From NCBI GenBank assembly GCA_947629875.1, contig CANRFK010000003.1, positions 1 to 29,272 of the forward strand: DNA of 29,272 bases. Reading direction: 5' to 3'. The notes below the pieces were generated by a model that saw nothing but the letters and a program-made list of their open reading frames with translations, searched no databases and had not been told where the DNA came from. The translations under genes were made by a program, and so were the position numbers. Of this stretch, positions 1-6,219 are shown one piece after another (the first letter of the stretch is position 1; every line of letters begins with the position of its first letter). Origin of the DNA: an uncultured Clostridia bacterium (GTDB taxonomy: Bacteria; Bacillota; Clostridia; Christensenellales; Borkfalkiaceae).

Positions 1-5
1 AGGTT

Positions 6-160
6 CAGAATGACGCGGTAGGACGAGCGGGGGCGATGTAAGGGGCGCGAGCGAACACACCCCTTCCGTCACTCGCGGCGCTCGTGACACCCACCCCTCG
101 CAGGGGTGGGCAAGGGAACCCCCTCACCGCCTACGGCGGAGCTCCCCCAATCGGGGGAGC
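6..160. repeat. Composite palindromic intergenic repeat array (copy 1)
   Basis: This stretch holds no gene but several closely packed inverted repeats. GTCAC (68-72) faces GTGAC (84-88). CCCACCCCT (90-98) pairs with AGGGGTGGG (102-110) across a 3-nt loop. CCGCC/GGCGG flank TAC near 127-139, and GCTCCCCC (141-148) pairs with GGGGGAGC (153-160). The motif CAGAATGACGCG at 6-17 recurs at 5483-5494, and the GTCAC...GTGAC plus pyrimidine/purine hairpin unit recurs at 5675-5710. The pattern resembles REP/MITE-like intergenic elements of gut Clostridia. That assignment is inference; the repeats themselves are directly visible. Confidence 0.7.
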
Positions 161-241
161 CAAAAAATTGTTGGCATATAGGGGGCGAAGGGCGGAACGG
201 GCGTGGTACGATAGAATTGCGACGGGCAAAGGAGAAGCAAA

Positions 242-772
242 ATGACTGCCATGCAATTTTTGAAGGCGCTCGAACAGTACGGCGCCGACATTCTTCTTCT
301 CGCGGCGGGCGTGTGTCTCATCACCGCCCTCCTCAAAAAGACGGTTCTCAAAAACTGCCCGAACAAAGTTTACGTCTTTCTACCCTTCCTCATCGGGATC
401 GTGCTGTATGCGGCGTACAGGGCGATCGTGACGTGGAGCGCCCTTCCATTTACGGAGGGCATTGCGGCGACGCTCGAAGGCGGGCTGGGCTGCGGCTCCG
501 CGGCGACGGTGTATTACATTTTTTATGAGCAATTCATAAGGAAGGGAAAGACCAAACTCTCGCTCTCGCCCATTCTCGGCGGCATTGTGCCCGAAGAGAA
601 GTGCGAGGAGGCCTCGGACGAGCTGCTCGCGGGCGCCAAAGAGCGACCCGAAGAGGAGATCGGCGTATTCGTGAAGGAGACCATCATCCGCTATGCGGGG
701 GAAAGCCTGACGGACGCCGAACTCGAAGCGCTCGTCCGCGCCCTTTCAACGCTGCTTACGGCGCTGAAATAG
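242..772 (+). CDS. Small membrane protein of unknown function
   Basis: A 176-residue protein that I do not recognise. Three hydrophobic segments are visible at about residues 15-32, 44-60 and 82-97, followed by an acidic, probably cytoplasmic tail of about 75 residues that is predicted helical (many Glu, Ala and Leu). The start at 242 is chosen because AAAGGAG (228-234) lies 7 nt upstream; an in-frame ATG at 251 is less well placed. A hairpin at about 782-810 followed by CTCTTTT ends the unit, so it is probably transcribed separately from the germination operon that follows, although it could share readthrough. No catalytic motif or signal peptide cleavage site is apparent. It could be a sporulation-related membrane protein by position only; the sequence does not show this. 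Confidence 0.75.
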   Translation: MTAMQFLKALEQYGADILLLAAGVCLITALLKKTVLKNCPNKVYVFLPFLIGIVLYAAYRAIVTWSALPFTEGIAATLEGGLGCGSAATVYYIFYEQFIRKGKTKLSLSPILGGIVPEEKCEEASDELLAGAKERPEEEIGVFVKETIIRYAGESLTDAELEALVRALSTLLTALK

Positions 773-781
773 GGAACCGTC

Positions 782-818
782 CCCCCTTTCCGCTTCCCGC
801 GGGGAGGGGGCTCTTTTG
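782..818 (+). terminator. Weak intrinsic terminator after the small membrane protein gene
   Basis: CCCCCTTTCC (about 782-791) can pair with GGGGAGGGGG (801-810), including two G-T wobbles, around a 9-nt loop, and is followed by CTCTTTT. The purine arm looks like a ribosome site for the next gene, but its role in this hairpin is at least as likely. Confidence 0.5.
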
Positions 819-853
819 ATATGGCGGATGATATGGCGGAGCGCGGCGGCGCC

Positions 854-882
854 GCATAAATTCTTTCCCATCCCCCATACTC
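854..882 (+). promoter_or_regulatory. Sigma-G/sigma-F-like promoter of the gerA operon
   Basis: GCATA (854-858) and CATACTC (876-882) are separated by 17 nt. This agrees closely with forespore sigma-G promoters (-35 GHATR, -10 CATnnTA), which drive gerA operons in Bacillus. Transcription would begin near 888-889, exactly at the ATG chosen for gerAA. The match is seen in the sequence; use by sigma-G is inferred. Confidence 0.6.
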
Positions 883-887
883 CTTAT

Positions 888-2321
888 ATGAAAAATATTA
901 CGGGCAAACTGAAGGGCGACTTGAAGGAGCTCAAAAAATTGCTGCCCGCGGAGGATACCCTCACCTTTGAATTTACTGCGGAGAAGGGGCTCGCGTTTGC
1001 GCTCATCTACGCCGACCCCATCACGGACAAGGAACTCCTCGGCGAACAGGTGATACGGCCGCTCCTCCGCTACGAGGGCGAACCTGCGGCGGCGGAAGTG
1101 GGCAAAAAGATCACTTCGCCCGAACTGCGCACCGAAAAGAGCTTTGAAAAGCTCTGCGAGGAAATTTTGGCGGGCAATCCCGTGCTTTTGTGGGAGGGCG
1201 CGGACGAGGGCATCATCGCGGGCACGAAGAAAGTTTTCACGCGCGCCGTTGCCGAGCCCTCCACCGACGTTGTGGTGAAGGGCCCGCGCGAGGGGTTCAT
1301 CGAGGATGTGAAGATCAATACCTCGCTCGTGCGGCGCAGATTTAAGACGGGCGAGCTCAAGATGGATATGTTGGAGGTGGGGCGGCGTTCCAAGACGGTG
1401 ATCGTCGTGTGCTACCTTGAGGGCATCTCCACAAAACAGGTCGTGGAGGCCGTCAAGAAGAAACTCGGCGAGATCGACATCGACTACATTCCCGACAGTT
1501 CCTACCTCACCCACTTTTTGGCGTCCCGCCCCTATTCGCTCGTCAAGCAGGTGGGCACCACCGAGAAGCCCGATACCTTCTGCGCGAAAATAGCAGAAGG
1601 GCGCGTGGGACTGCTTGTTGACGGCTCGCCCATTGCGCTCACCGTGCCCTATCTTCTCATCGAGGATTTCCAATCGAGCGAGGACTACTTTGTGCCGCCC
1701 TACCGCGCGACTTTTACGCGGCTTCTGCGGCTGTTTGCGCTCATCGTTGCCATCTACCTGCCCGCCTTCTACGTGGCGGCGCAGCTCTTCAAACTGCAAC
1801 TCTTCCCCGTGAAACTGCTCCTCACCATTGCGGGGAGCATCCGTGATATCCCCTTCTCGCCGTCGCTCGAGATGCTGCTCGTGCTGCTCGTTCTCGAAGT
1901 TCTCAACGAGGCGAGCATCCGCATGCCGAAGTACGTCGGCATGGCGCTCTCCGTGGTCGGGGCGCTGGTTTTGGGCGAGACCGCCGTCTCTGCGGGGTTC
2001 GTCTCCACGCCCGCCATCATCATTATCGCCTTTTCGGGCATCGGCCTCTATGCCGTGCCCAACCTCATCGAACAGACGAGCGTTGTGCGCCTTGTGATGC
2101 TGCTCGTGGCGGGCAGCGTGGGTACCTACGGCATTGTGCTCGTGACGGCGTTCGTCATTTTGTACCTCGTGACGACGGAAAATTTCGGCGTGCCGCTCCT
2201 TGCGCCCTTCTCCCCGTTCCGTGCGCACGACCTGCGTGATTCCCTCGTAAAATACAACCTGGGGTCGCTTTCTACGCGGCCGAGGCTCCTCAAAAGCCCC
2301 AACAAGAGGAGGTTGAGATGA
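888..2321 (+). CDS. gerAA: Spore germinant receptor subunit A (GerA family)
   Basis: GerAA-type protein of the spore inner-membrane germinant receptor, which with GerAB and GerAC senses nutrients and starts germination. From 888 it has 477 residues, normal for the family. Residues 1-265 form the cytosolic N-terminal region, with family landmarks such as KGPREGF (131-137), LVRRR (147-151) and VDGSP (244-248). The membrane region follows (about 270-430) with the EVLNEASIRMP segment (337-347) and a Gly/Ala-rich helix (357-370). The tail contains the AHDLRDSLVK element. ATG 888 is preferred because residues 6-18 resemble the first family helix, but no ribosome site precedes it. Alternatives are TTG 816 or ATG 828 (extra N-terminus unlike the family) and TTG 939, which has AAGGAG 9 nt upstream. 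The stop overlaps gerAB by 4 nt. Confidence 0.93.
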   Translation: MKNITGKLKGDLKELKKLLPAEDTLTFEFTAEKGLAFALIYADPITDKELLGEQVIRPLLRYEGEPAAAEVGKKITSPELRTEKSFEKLCEEILAGNPVLLWEGADEGIIAGTKKVFTRAVAEPSTDVVVKGPREGFIEDVKINTSLVRRRFKTGELKMDMLEVGRRSKTVIVVCYLEGISTKQVVEAVKKKLGEIDIDYIPDSSYLTHFLASRPYSLVKQVGTTEKPDTFCAKIAEGRVGLLVDGSPIALTVPYLLIEDFQSSEDYFVPPYRATFTRLLRLFALIVAIYLPAFYVAAQLFKLQLFPVKLLLTIAGSIRDIPFSPSLEMLLVLLVLEVLNEASIRMPKYVGMALSVVGALVLGETAVSAGFVSTPAIIIIAFSGIGLYAVPNLIEQTSVVRLVMLLVAGSVGTYGIVLVTAFVILYLVTTENFGVPLLAPFSPFRAHDLRDSLVKYNLGSLSTRPRLLKSPNKRRLR

Positions 2322-3400
2322 ACAAAATTTCTTCCCGACAAATTTATCTGTTCCTCGCGTGCGTGGCGCCCGTGGGGAAGCTCATTCTCCTGCCCGCACA
2401 GCTTGCGAACTTCTCCAAAAACGACCTGCTGTTTCCCCTGCTTGCGCACCTTCTGTTGCAGGCGGCGGCGGTGTTTTGCGTGCTTCTTCTCGCCAAAAAG
2501 GGGCAAACGTTGTACGATTTGCTCGTGCGCGCGTTCGGAAAAATCGTGGCGAAGATGCTTTCCACGGTGTTCGCGCTCTTTCTGCTCTTTGCGGCGCTCT
2601 TGCCCCTCTTGGAGCAAAAACTCTTTGTGCAGAACGTGTTCTACGACACGCTGCCCTCCGTCGTCTCGTTTGCGCCCTACTTCCTCTTTGCGGCGTTCGT
2701 GTGTGCGAAGCCGCTCGCGGGTTTCGGCAGGACGTGGGACATTTTGGGTCCCCTCGCCGCCGTGGGGCTTATAGGCATTCTCGCGCTCTCGGCGCCCAAC
2801 GCCGACTACGCCGCGCTGATGCCCGCGGGCGCTTCGGGCGGGGCGGGATTTCTGAAAGGCGCGGCGGCGGGATTTCCGTGGTTCTACGACGCCGCCCTCC
2901 TCATCCCCATGCTTGGGCACATCGACTATAAAAAGGGAATGGCGTGGAAGGGCGCGCTCTTCTATCTCCTCGGCGGGGCGTTCGTCATTTTCTTCTTTGC
3001 GACGTTCTACGGCATCTTCCAAGAGACGGCGGTCAATCAACTGTTCGCCTTCTCCGCGACCTCCAAATATTACTCGGGCATCACCATGCTCGGGCGCATC
3101 GACTATGTGTTTATCTATGCCCTCGCGCTCGTGATGGCGTTCTACTGCGCACTCCCCGTGCAGGGGTGCGCGGAATGCGCCCTGCAGGCGTACGGGCGGA
3201 AAAAATACCTGCCCACCGTGCTCGGCATTCTCATAAGCGCGCTCCTCTTTGCGCTTTCGCTCCTCTTGGATTATAAGTTCGCCGACGTGCTGAAAGTGAT
3301 TTCGGGGACGGTATTCTGGCTCTTCCCCGTGTTCTGCCTCGCGGTGCCCGCACTGCTGCTCCTGTTCCTTATCAAGGGAGGCCGCCGTGAAACTGCGTAA
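2318..3400 (+). CDS. gerAB: Spore germinant receptor subunit B, permease-like (GerAB family)
   Basis: GerAB-type integral membrane subunit of the germinant receptor. The family belongs to the amino-acid/polyamine/organocation transporter superfamily and is thought to bind the nutrient germinant. The 360 residues are almost entirely hydrophobic, with about ten predicted helices, and begin with the typical short MNKISSRQ lead before the first helix and a KLILLP segment in the broken first helix. ATG 2318 overlaps the gerAA stop (ATGA), implying translational coupling, and the gene overlaps gerAC by 14 nt. Length matches the family. Which germinant it recognises cannot be told from sequence. Confidence 0.92.
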   Translation: MNKISSRQIYLFLACVAPVGKLILLPAQLANFSKNDLLFPLLAHLLLQAAAVFCVLLLAKKGQTLYDLLVRAFGKIVAKMLSTVFALFLLFAALLPLLEQKLFVQNVFYDTLPSVVSFAPYFLFAAFVCAKPLAGFGRTWDILGPLAAVGLIGILALSAPNADYAALMPAGASGGAGFLKGAAAGFPWFYDAALLIPMLGHIDYKKGMAWKGALFYLLGGAFVIFFFATFYGIFQETAVNQLFAFSATSKYYSGITMLGRIDYVFIYALALVMAFYCALPVQGCAECALQAYGRKKYLPTVLGILISALLFALSLLLDYKFADVLKVISGTVFWLFPVFCLAVPALLLLFLIKGGRRETA

Positions 3401-4601
3401 ATTTCTGCACACCGTGCCCATGAAAATTTATCTTTTGCTCCTCGCCGTCGTCGCGTTTGCCTTTTTCTCCAACGATTTCGGGCTCGTGGATATCCAAAAG
3501 ACGGCCATCATCCTCGCCGCCGGCATCGACAAGACGGAGAAAGGGTACTCGCTCACCGCGCAGATCGCCGTGCCCAAGGGATCTGACCGCACGACGGGCG
3601 GCACTTCGAGCGTGGAAATCGAGGCCGAGGGGCAGACCGTCTCCGACTGCATCTCCCTCATCTTCTCCAAGACGGGGTGGGTGCCCAAACTCGTGTTCTG
3701 CGACCTCATCGTGCTCGGCGAGGAGGCCGCAAAGGAGGACGTCGTCTCCTCTCTCAACTACTTTCTGCGCAACGACTACATGCCCGATTCCTGTCTTCTC
3801 GCCGTGTGTGAGGGCAAGGCGGGCGAGCTCATCTCCTCCAAGAGCGCCATCGACGACGCCTCCTCCCTCGCCATCGAAAAACTCTTCTCGGACGCCGCCG
3901 TGCGCTCGGGCAAGGTGGTGACCAACACCTTGAAGGACTTCGCTATCGACTACTACGGCGTATCCAAGAGCTCCTATCTCCCCTACGTGCGCATGACCGA
4001 TCAGGCGGGCAGCCAAGGAGAGAGCGGCTCGGGAGGCAGCTCCGGGGGCTCGGGGGGCGGTTCTGGCTCCTCGGGCGGTTCGGAGAGCGACGGCAATTCG
4101 GAAAAAATTTACAGTGCGGAGGAGACCGCCATCTTCAAAAACGGCGCGATGGTGGGGCTTCTCCCCCGCGAACAGACGCTTGCTTTCAGCCTGCTCCAAG
4201 GCAATATGTCCACGGGCACCGTCAATTCCGAGGAGGACGGGCGACCCGTCACCCTCACCGTGATGAAGAACGAGGGCAGCGTTGCGCTGAAAACGGACGG
4301 TACGCCGCGGGCGGAGCTCTCCCTCGAAGTGACCGTGCGCCTGTGCTGCCGCGGGACGACCGCCGCCATGGAGGATATCTCCTCCGATTCGGTGACGCCG
4401 ACTATCATCCGCAACACCGAGGAGCGCCTCGGCGGGTATATCCGCGACCTGTGGCAGACCACAAAGGACTGCGGGTGCGATATCTTTAAGCTCAATCGCA
4501 TGCTGTACCGCTCTTCCCTCAAACAGTACGCCCGCTGGAAGGACACCCTGCTCGATGTTGCCGAGGCGGACGTCTCCGCAAAGGTCATCTCCATGAAATA
4601 A
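3387..4601 (+). CDS. gerAC: Spore germinant receptor subunit C (GerAC family), without lipobox
   Basis: Third subunit of the receptor, normally a lipoprotein on the outer face of the spore inner membrane. GTG 3387 is preceded by AAGGGAG (3374-3380). Residues 13-27 form one hydrophobic segment, but the cysteine that family members carry after it (usually in a GCWD-like motif) is missing: the segment reads FFSNDFGLVDIQ. The protein is therefore probably held by an uncleaved helix. The N-terminal domain (about 33-200) and C-terminal domain (about 240-404) are joined by a Gly/Ser-only-like linker at 207-237, which is unusual. At 404 residues it is slightly longer than typical. It is the last gene of the operon and is followed by a strong hairpin. 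Confidence 0.9.
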   Translation: MKLRKFLHTVPMKIYLLLLAVVAFAFFSNDFGLVDIQKTAIILAAGIDKTEKGYSLTAQIAVPKGSDRTTGGTSSVEIEAEGQTVSDCISLIFSKTGWVPKLVFCDLIVLGEEAAKEDVVSSLNYFLRNDYMPDSCLLAVCEGKAGELISSKSAIDDASSLAIEKLFSDAAVRSGKVVTNTLKDFAIDYYGVSKSSYLPYVRMTDQAGSQGESGSGGSSGGSGGGSGSSGGSESDGNSEKIYSAEETAIFKNGAMVGLLPREQTLAFSLLQGNMSTGTVNSEEDGRPVTLTVMKNEGSVALKTDGTPRAELSLEVTVRLCCRGTTAAMEDISSDSVTPTIIRNTEERLGGYIRDLWQTTKDCGCDIFKLNRMLYRSSLKQYARWKDTLLDVAEADVSAKVISMK

Positions 4602-4627
4602 GGGGACTGCGCTTGGGAAGATACTTT

Positions 4628-4662
4628 CGCCGCCCGCTGCGCTTTTTGCGCGGCGGGCGGCG
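4628..4662 (+). terminator. Strong hairpin after gerAC
   Basis: CGCCGCCCGC-T-GCGC (4628-4642) pairs with its complement (4648-4662), 15 bp with one T-G wobble, around a TTTTT loop. No U-tract follows directly, so it may stop transcription imperfectly or protect the gerA mRNA end. It lies 26 nt after the gerAC stop. Confidence 0.55.
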
Positions 4663-4692
4663 ATCGGGTGTGGTAGCAAGGGCGTAAAAATT

Positions 4693-4746
4693 TTTTCGGA
4701 AAAATTTTCCGAAAACTATTGACAGATAAAAATTATATGCTATAAT
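4693..4746 (+). promoter_or_regulatory. Near-perfect sigma-A promoter with an upstream A/T palindrome
   Basis: TTGACA (4719-4724) and TATAAT (4741-4746) are both perfect, 16 nt apart, with TG one base upstream of the -10 (extended -10). Three bases upstream of the -35 box lies a perfect 11-bp inverted repeat, TTTTCGGAAAA (4693-4703) and TTTTCCGAAAA (4705-4715). It could act as an UP element for the polymerase alpha subunit or as a repressor operator. This is the strongest promoter in the window and no long protein-coding frame follows it. Confidence 0.85.
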
Positions 4747-4812
4747 GAAGCCAGAAAGAGAAAATAACTATCAAAATTTGTTAGCGGATAACACGCAAGG
4801 AGGAAAACTCCA

Positions 4813-5038
4813 ATGCACAACAGGTACCTGAACTTATAAGGGCAACAGACTGAAAGGCGGGCGGGAAAGTTCGCGTTCACAGGGGGAACGGTGAAGGAAG
4901 GCACGCATCCCCAAAAAATCTCATATCGGGAGGTACTACGATATGAAGAAATTCATTCTCCAAGGACGCAAGGAAACGTAGAAGGAGGACAGACCGGTGT
5001 ACCATGATATGATAGGGGCGGAGAAGACTCGGCTTTGA
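4813..5038 (+). other. Three micro-ORFs with good ribosome-binding sites inside the candidate RNA
   Basis: Three short frames in a row each have a good Shine-Dalgarno site. First, ATG 4813-stop 4839 (MHNRYLNL) has AAGGAGG at 4797-4803, spacing 9. Second, ATG 4943-stop 4981 (MKKFILQGRKET) has GGGAGG at 4928-4933, spacing 9. Third, GTG 4997-stop 5038 (VYHDMIGAEKTRL) has AAGGAGG at 4982-4988, spacing 8, placed just after the second stop. The start codon of the second lies in the 3' arm of the 4921-4946 hairpin while its ribosome site is in the loop. A further frame without a ribosome site is ATG 5122-stop 5199. They may be real micropeptides or purine-rich RNA motifs that look like ribosome sites. 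Confidence 0.3.
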
Positions 5039-5218
5039 AAGAAAGCGGAGAAGCAGAAAAGCCGCAACAGGCAAGCGCCTGAACGAAGAGTGAAAGTCGA
5101 GAGACCCCCCACCGCAAGTGAATGCCGAACGCGACGGTCATGCGCAAAACCGCAGGTCGGAATAGCAAGCGGGCAAGGGAGTATCTGCCCGACAACTGAA
5201 TAATTCTTACGTTACATG

Positions 5219-5249
5219 CCCCCGTGCGGTTGCGCGGGGGATATTTTTT
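5219..5249 (+). terminator. Intrinsic terminator of the candidate RNA
   Basis: CCCCCGTGC (5219-5227) pairs with GCGCGGGGG (5232-5240), 9 bp with one wobble, around a GGTT loop, and is followed by ATATTTTTT (5241-5249). This is a textbook Rho-independent terminator on the plus strand. Confidence 0.9.
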
Positions 5250-5434
5250 GCGGCGGGAACGGGACGGCGGACGGAGCGGGGCGCGGCGGAAAGCACTTTT
5301 TGTTGCCCCTCCCCTTGTGCCCCTCCCCGCGGCATACCCGAGGGGGGGATCATGATACGGTGCGTCCCCTATCGCCTATTGCGGAAAGGCTCCCACGGCG
5401 GGGGCAAGACGGACTGCGTTTTTCGGGATTCTTC

Positions 5435-5480
5435 GCGCCGCCCGCGCCCTGCCCCACAAGGGGCAGGGCGCGGGCGGCGC
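5435..5480. repeat. Perfect 21-bp palindrome with 4-nt loop
   Basis: A 21-nt GC-only-like arm (5435-5455) is followed by ACAA and its exact reverse complement (5460-5480). It is flanked by GGATTCTTC on the left and TTCAGAATGACGCG on the right; CAGAATGACGCG also occurs at 6-17. A perfect arm of this length points to a mobile or recently spread intergenic element rather than a simple terminator. Confidence 0.75.
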
Positions 5481-5537
5481 TTCAGAATGACGCGTTTATT
5501 CATTCGGCGAGGGACAAGGTGGAGATTTCTCGACGAC

Positions 5538-5565
5538 GGCGCCCGCGGCAACAGCCGCGGGCGCC
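5538..5565. repeat. Perfect 12-bp palindrome with AACA loop
   Basis: GGCGCCCGCGGC (5538-5549), AACA, GCCGCGGGCGCC (5554-5565). Flanks TCTCGACGAC and TGCTCGAAATGAC are imperfectly complementary, as in the neighbouring palindrome with its ATTCTTC/CAGAATGAC flanks. It appears to be a second member of the same class of intergenic element. Confidence 0.7.
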
Positions 5566-5674
5566 TGCTCGAAATGACAATTGATAGCGGGGCGCTCGGT
5601 ATGAGGGAATGTCCCCCGTCTCTGCGGAACGCCCTATATTGGAATAAGGCGGAGCAAATATATACACCTCATCC

Positions 5675-5710
5675 GTCACTACGTGACACCTTCCCCTCAA
5701 AGGGGAAGGT
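5675..5710. repeat. Composite palindromic repeat (copy 2 of the window-start unit)
   Basis: GTCAC (5675-5679) faces GTGAC (5683-5687), immediately followed by ACCTTCCCCT (5688-5697) and AGGGGAAGGT (5701-5710) around a CAA loop. The order and spacing match the unit at 68-110, so this is a dispersed repeat with variable hairpin content. Confidence 0.7.
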
Positions 5711-5753
5711 AAGATGCGCTCGTCCGCGATGCGGGCTCGGTAGAAACAGGAGC

Positions 5754-5781
5754 AAAAAAATTCCCCCTCGGAGGGGGAAAT
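5754..5781 (-). terminator. Intrinsic terminator of the protease-Opp operon
   Basis: Read on the minus strand, TTTCCCCCTC is followed by its complement GAGGGGGAA and a run of seven T residues. It begins 13 nt after the stop of the last gene (5795), and closes the 19-kb operon. Confidence 0.9.
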
Positions 5782-5794
5782 GTGGGAATGGAGT

Positions 5795-6217
5795 TCAAAA
5801 AGTCCATCCGTGCATCCAGAGATAGATGATCAGCACGGCCGCCGTAAAGCCCAAAAGAACCATGAGGAAGGCGGGCAAATATGCGAGGTATCCCGCACGG
5901 ATCAGCGCGCGCTTTTCCTTGCGCGTCGGCTTATCCTCATTCTTGACCTTGCCCATCGTGGGATTGTACCACGGCATGCCATCGACGTTCATATCCGCGA
6001 TGGTTCTGCCGTCGTCGCCGGGCGGGAGACGCTTCCTCTTTCCCTTGGCGGGCGGTGCGGCGACCGTTTGGCCACTGTCTGGGCTGCTCTCCTGCGGGAG
6101 CGGCTCCCCCTTTTCCTTGGCGGACGCTTGGCAATTGTCGGGAAGCGCTTGCTCCGGCGGTTCTTCGGCGGTCGGGTTGCCGCCGTCCTTGGGCGGAAGT
6201 TTCTTCTTGCGGAACAT
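5795..6217 (-). CDS. Operon-terminal single-pass membrane protein with a DGMPWYNP motif
   Basis: A 140-residue protein of unknown function. Residues 1-70 are hydrophilic, low in complexity (Pro, Glu, Ser, Lys) and probably disordered. A more specific-looking segment DMNVDGMPWYNP follows (75-86), then a basic stretch (about 96-107) and one hydrophobic helix (about 109-135) close to the C-terminus. The basic stretch before the helix predicts a cytoplasmic N-terminal part with the short C-terminus outside. Its ATG at 6217 is 2 nt after the oppF stop, so it is translated with the transporter ATPases. It may be an accessory or regulatory subunit of the transporter; this is inference from position. 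I do not recognise the family. Confidence 0.85.
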   Translation of the reverse strand: MFRKKKLPPKDGGNPTAEEPPEQALPDNCQASAKEKGEPLPQESSPDSGQTVAAPPAKGKRKRLPPGDDGRTIADMNVDGMPWYNPTMGKVKNEDKPTRKEKRALIRAGYLAYLPAFLMVLLGFTAAVLIIYLWMHGWTF

Positions 6218-6219
6218 AC

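Larger units (their letters stand above)
4753..5249 (+). ncRNA. Candidate large structured noncoding RNA (about 500 nt)
   Basis: A strong promoter and an intrinsic terminator enclose about 500 nt without a long reading frame. The transcript is purine-rich, contains many GCAA/GAAA-like loop sequences and folds into clear hairpins: 8-bp TCATATCG/CGATATGA (4921-4946, loop with GGAGG), CGGCTTT/AAAGCCG (5030-5064), CAGGC/GCCTG (5068-5081) and CGGGCA/TGCCCG (5170-5191). AGGGGG near 4882 could pair with CCCCCC at 5105-5110. I checked it by eye against RNase P, tmRNA, 6S, SRP RNA, T-box and group II intron domain V and saw none of their conserved cores. Size and character recall the large ornate RNAs (ROOL, GOLLD, OLE), but I cannot confirm membership. 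The alternative is a leader or polycistron of micro-ORFs. Confidence 0.6.
5250..5753. other. Gene-free intergenic stretch rich in palindromes
   Basis: About 500 nt between the RNA terminator and the terminator of the Opp operon. I see no convincing gene: short frames on both strands lack ribosome sites and run through the palindromes described separately (5435-5480, 5538-5565, 5675-5710). The stretch joins two convergent transcription units, so little regulatory content is expected. Confidence 0.6.

Noticed and set aside
167..217. Promoter for the gene at 242 (GCATATA or TTGTTG with TACGAT/TAGAAT)
   Set aside because: Spacings are wrong for sigma-A, sigma-F or sigma-G and no -35/-10 pair is convincing.
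816..887. N-terminal extension of gerAA from TTG 816
   Set aside because: The extra 24 residues do not resemble the family, the apparent ribosome site belongs to a hairpin, and the segment contains a sigma-G-like promoter.
756..2228. A 490-codon minus-strand frame opposite gerAA
   Set aside because: Highly charged His/Arg/Glu-rich shadow of gerAA with no recognisable motif.
4753..5249. RNase P RNA, tmRNA, 6S RNA or group II intron
   Set aside because: The conserved cores I would expect (for example GAGGAAAGUC with ACAGAA for RNase P, a CCA-ending tRNA-like part for tmRNA, domain V for group II introns) were not found by eye.
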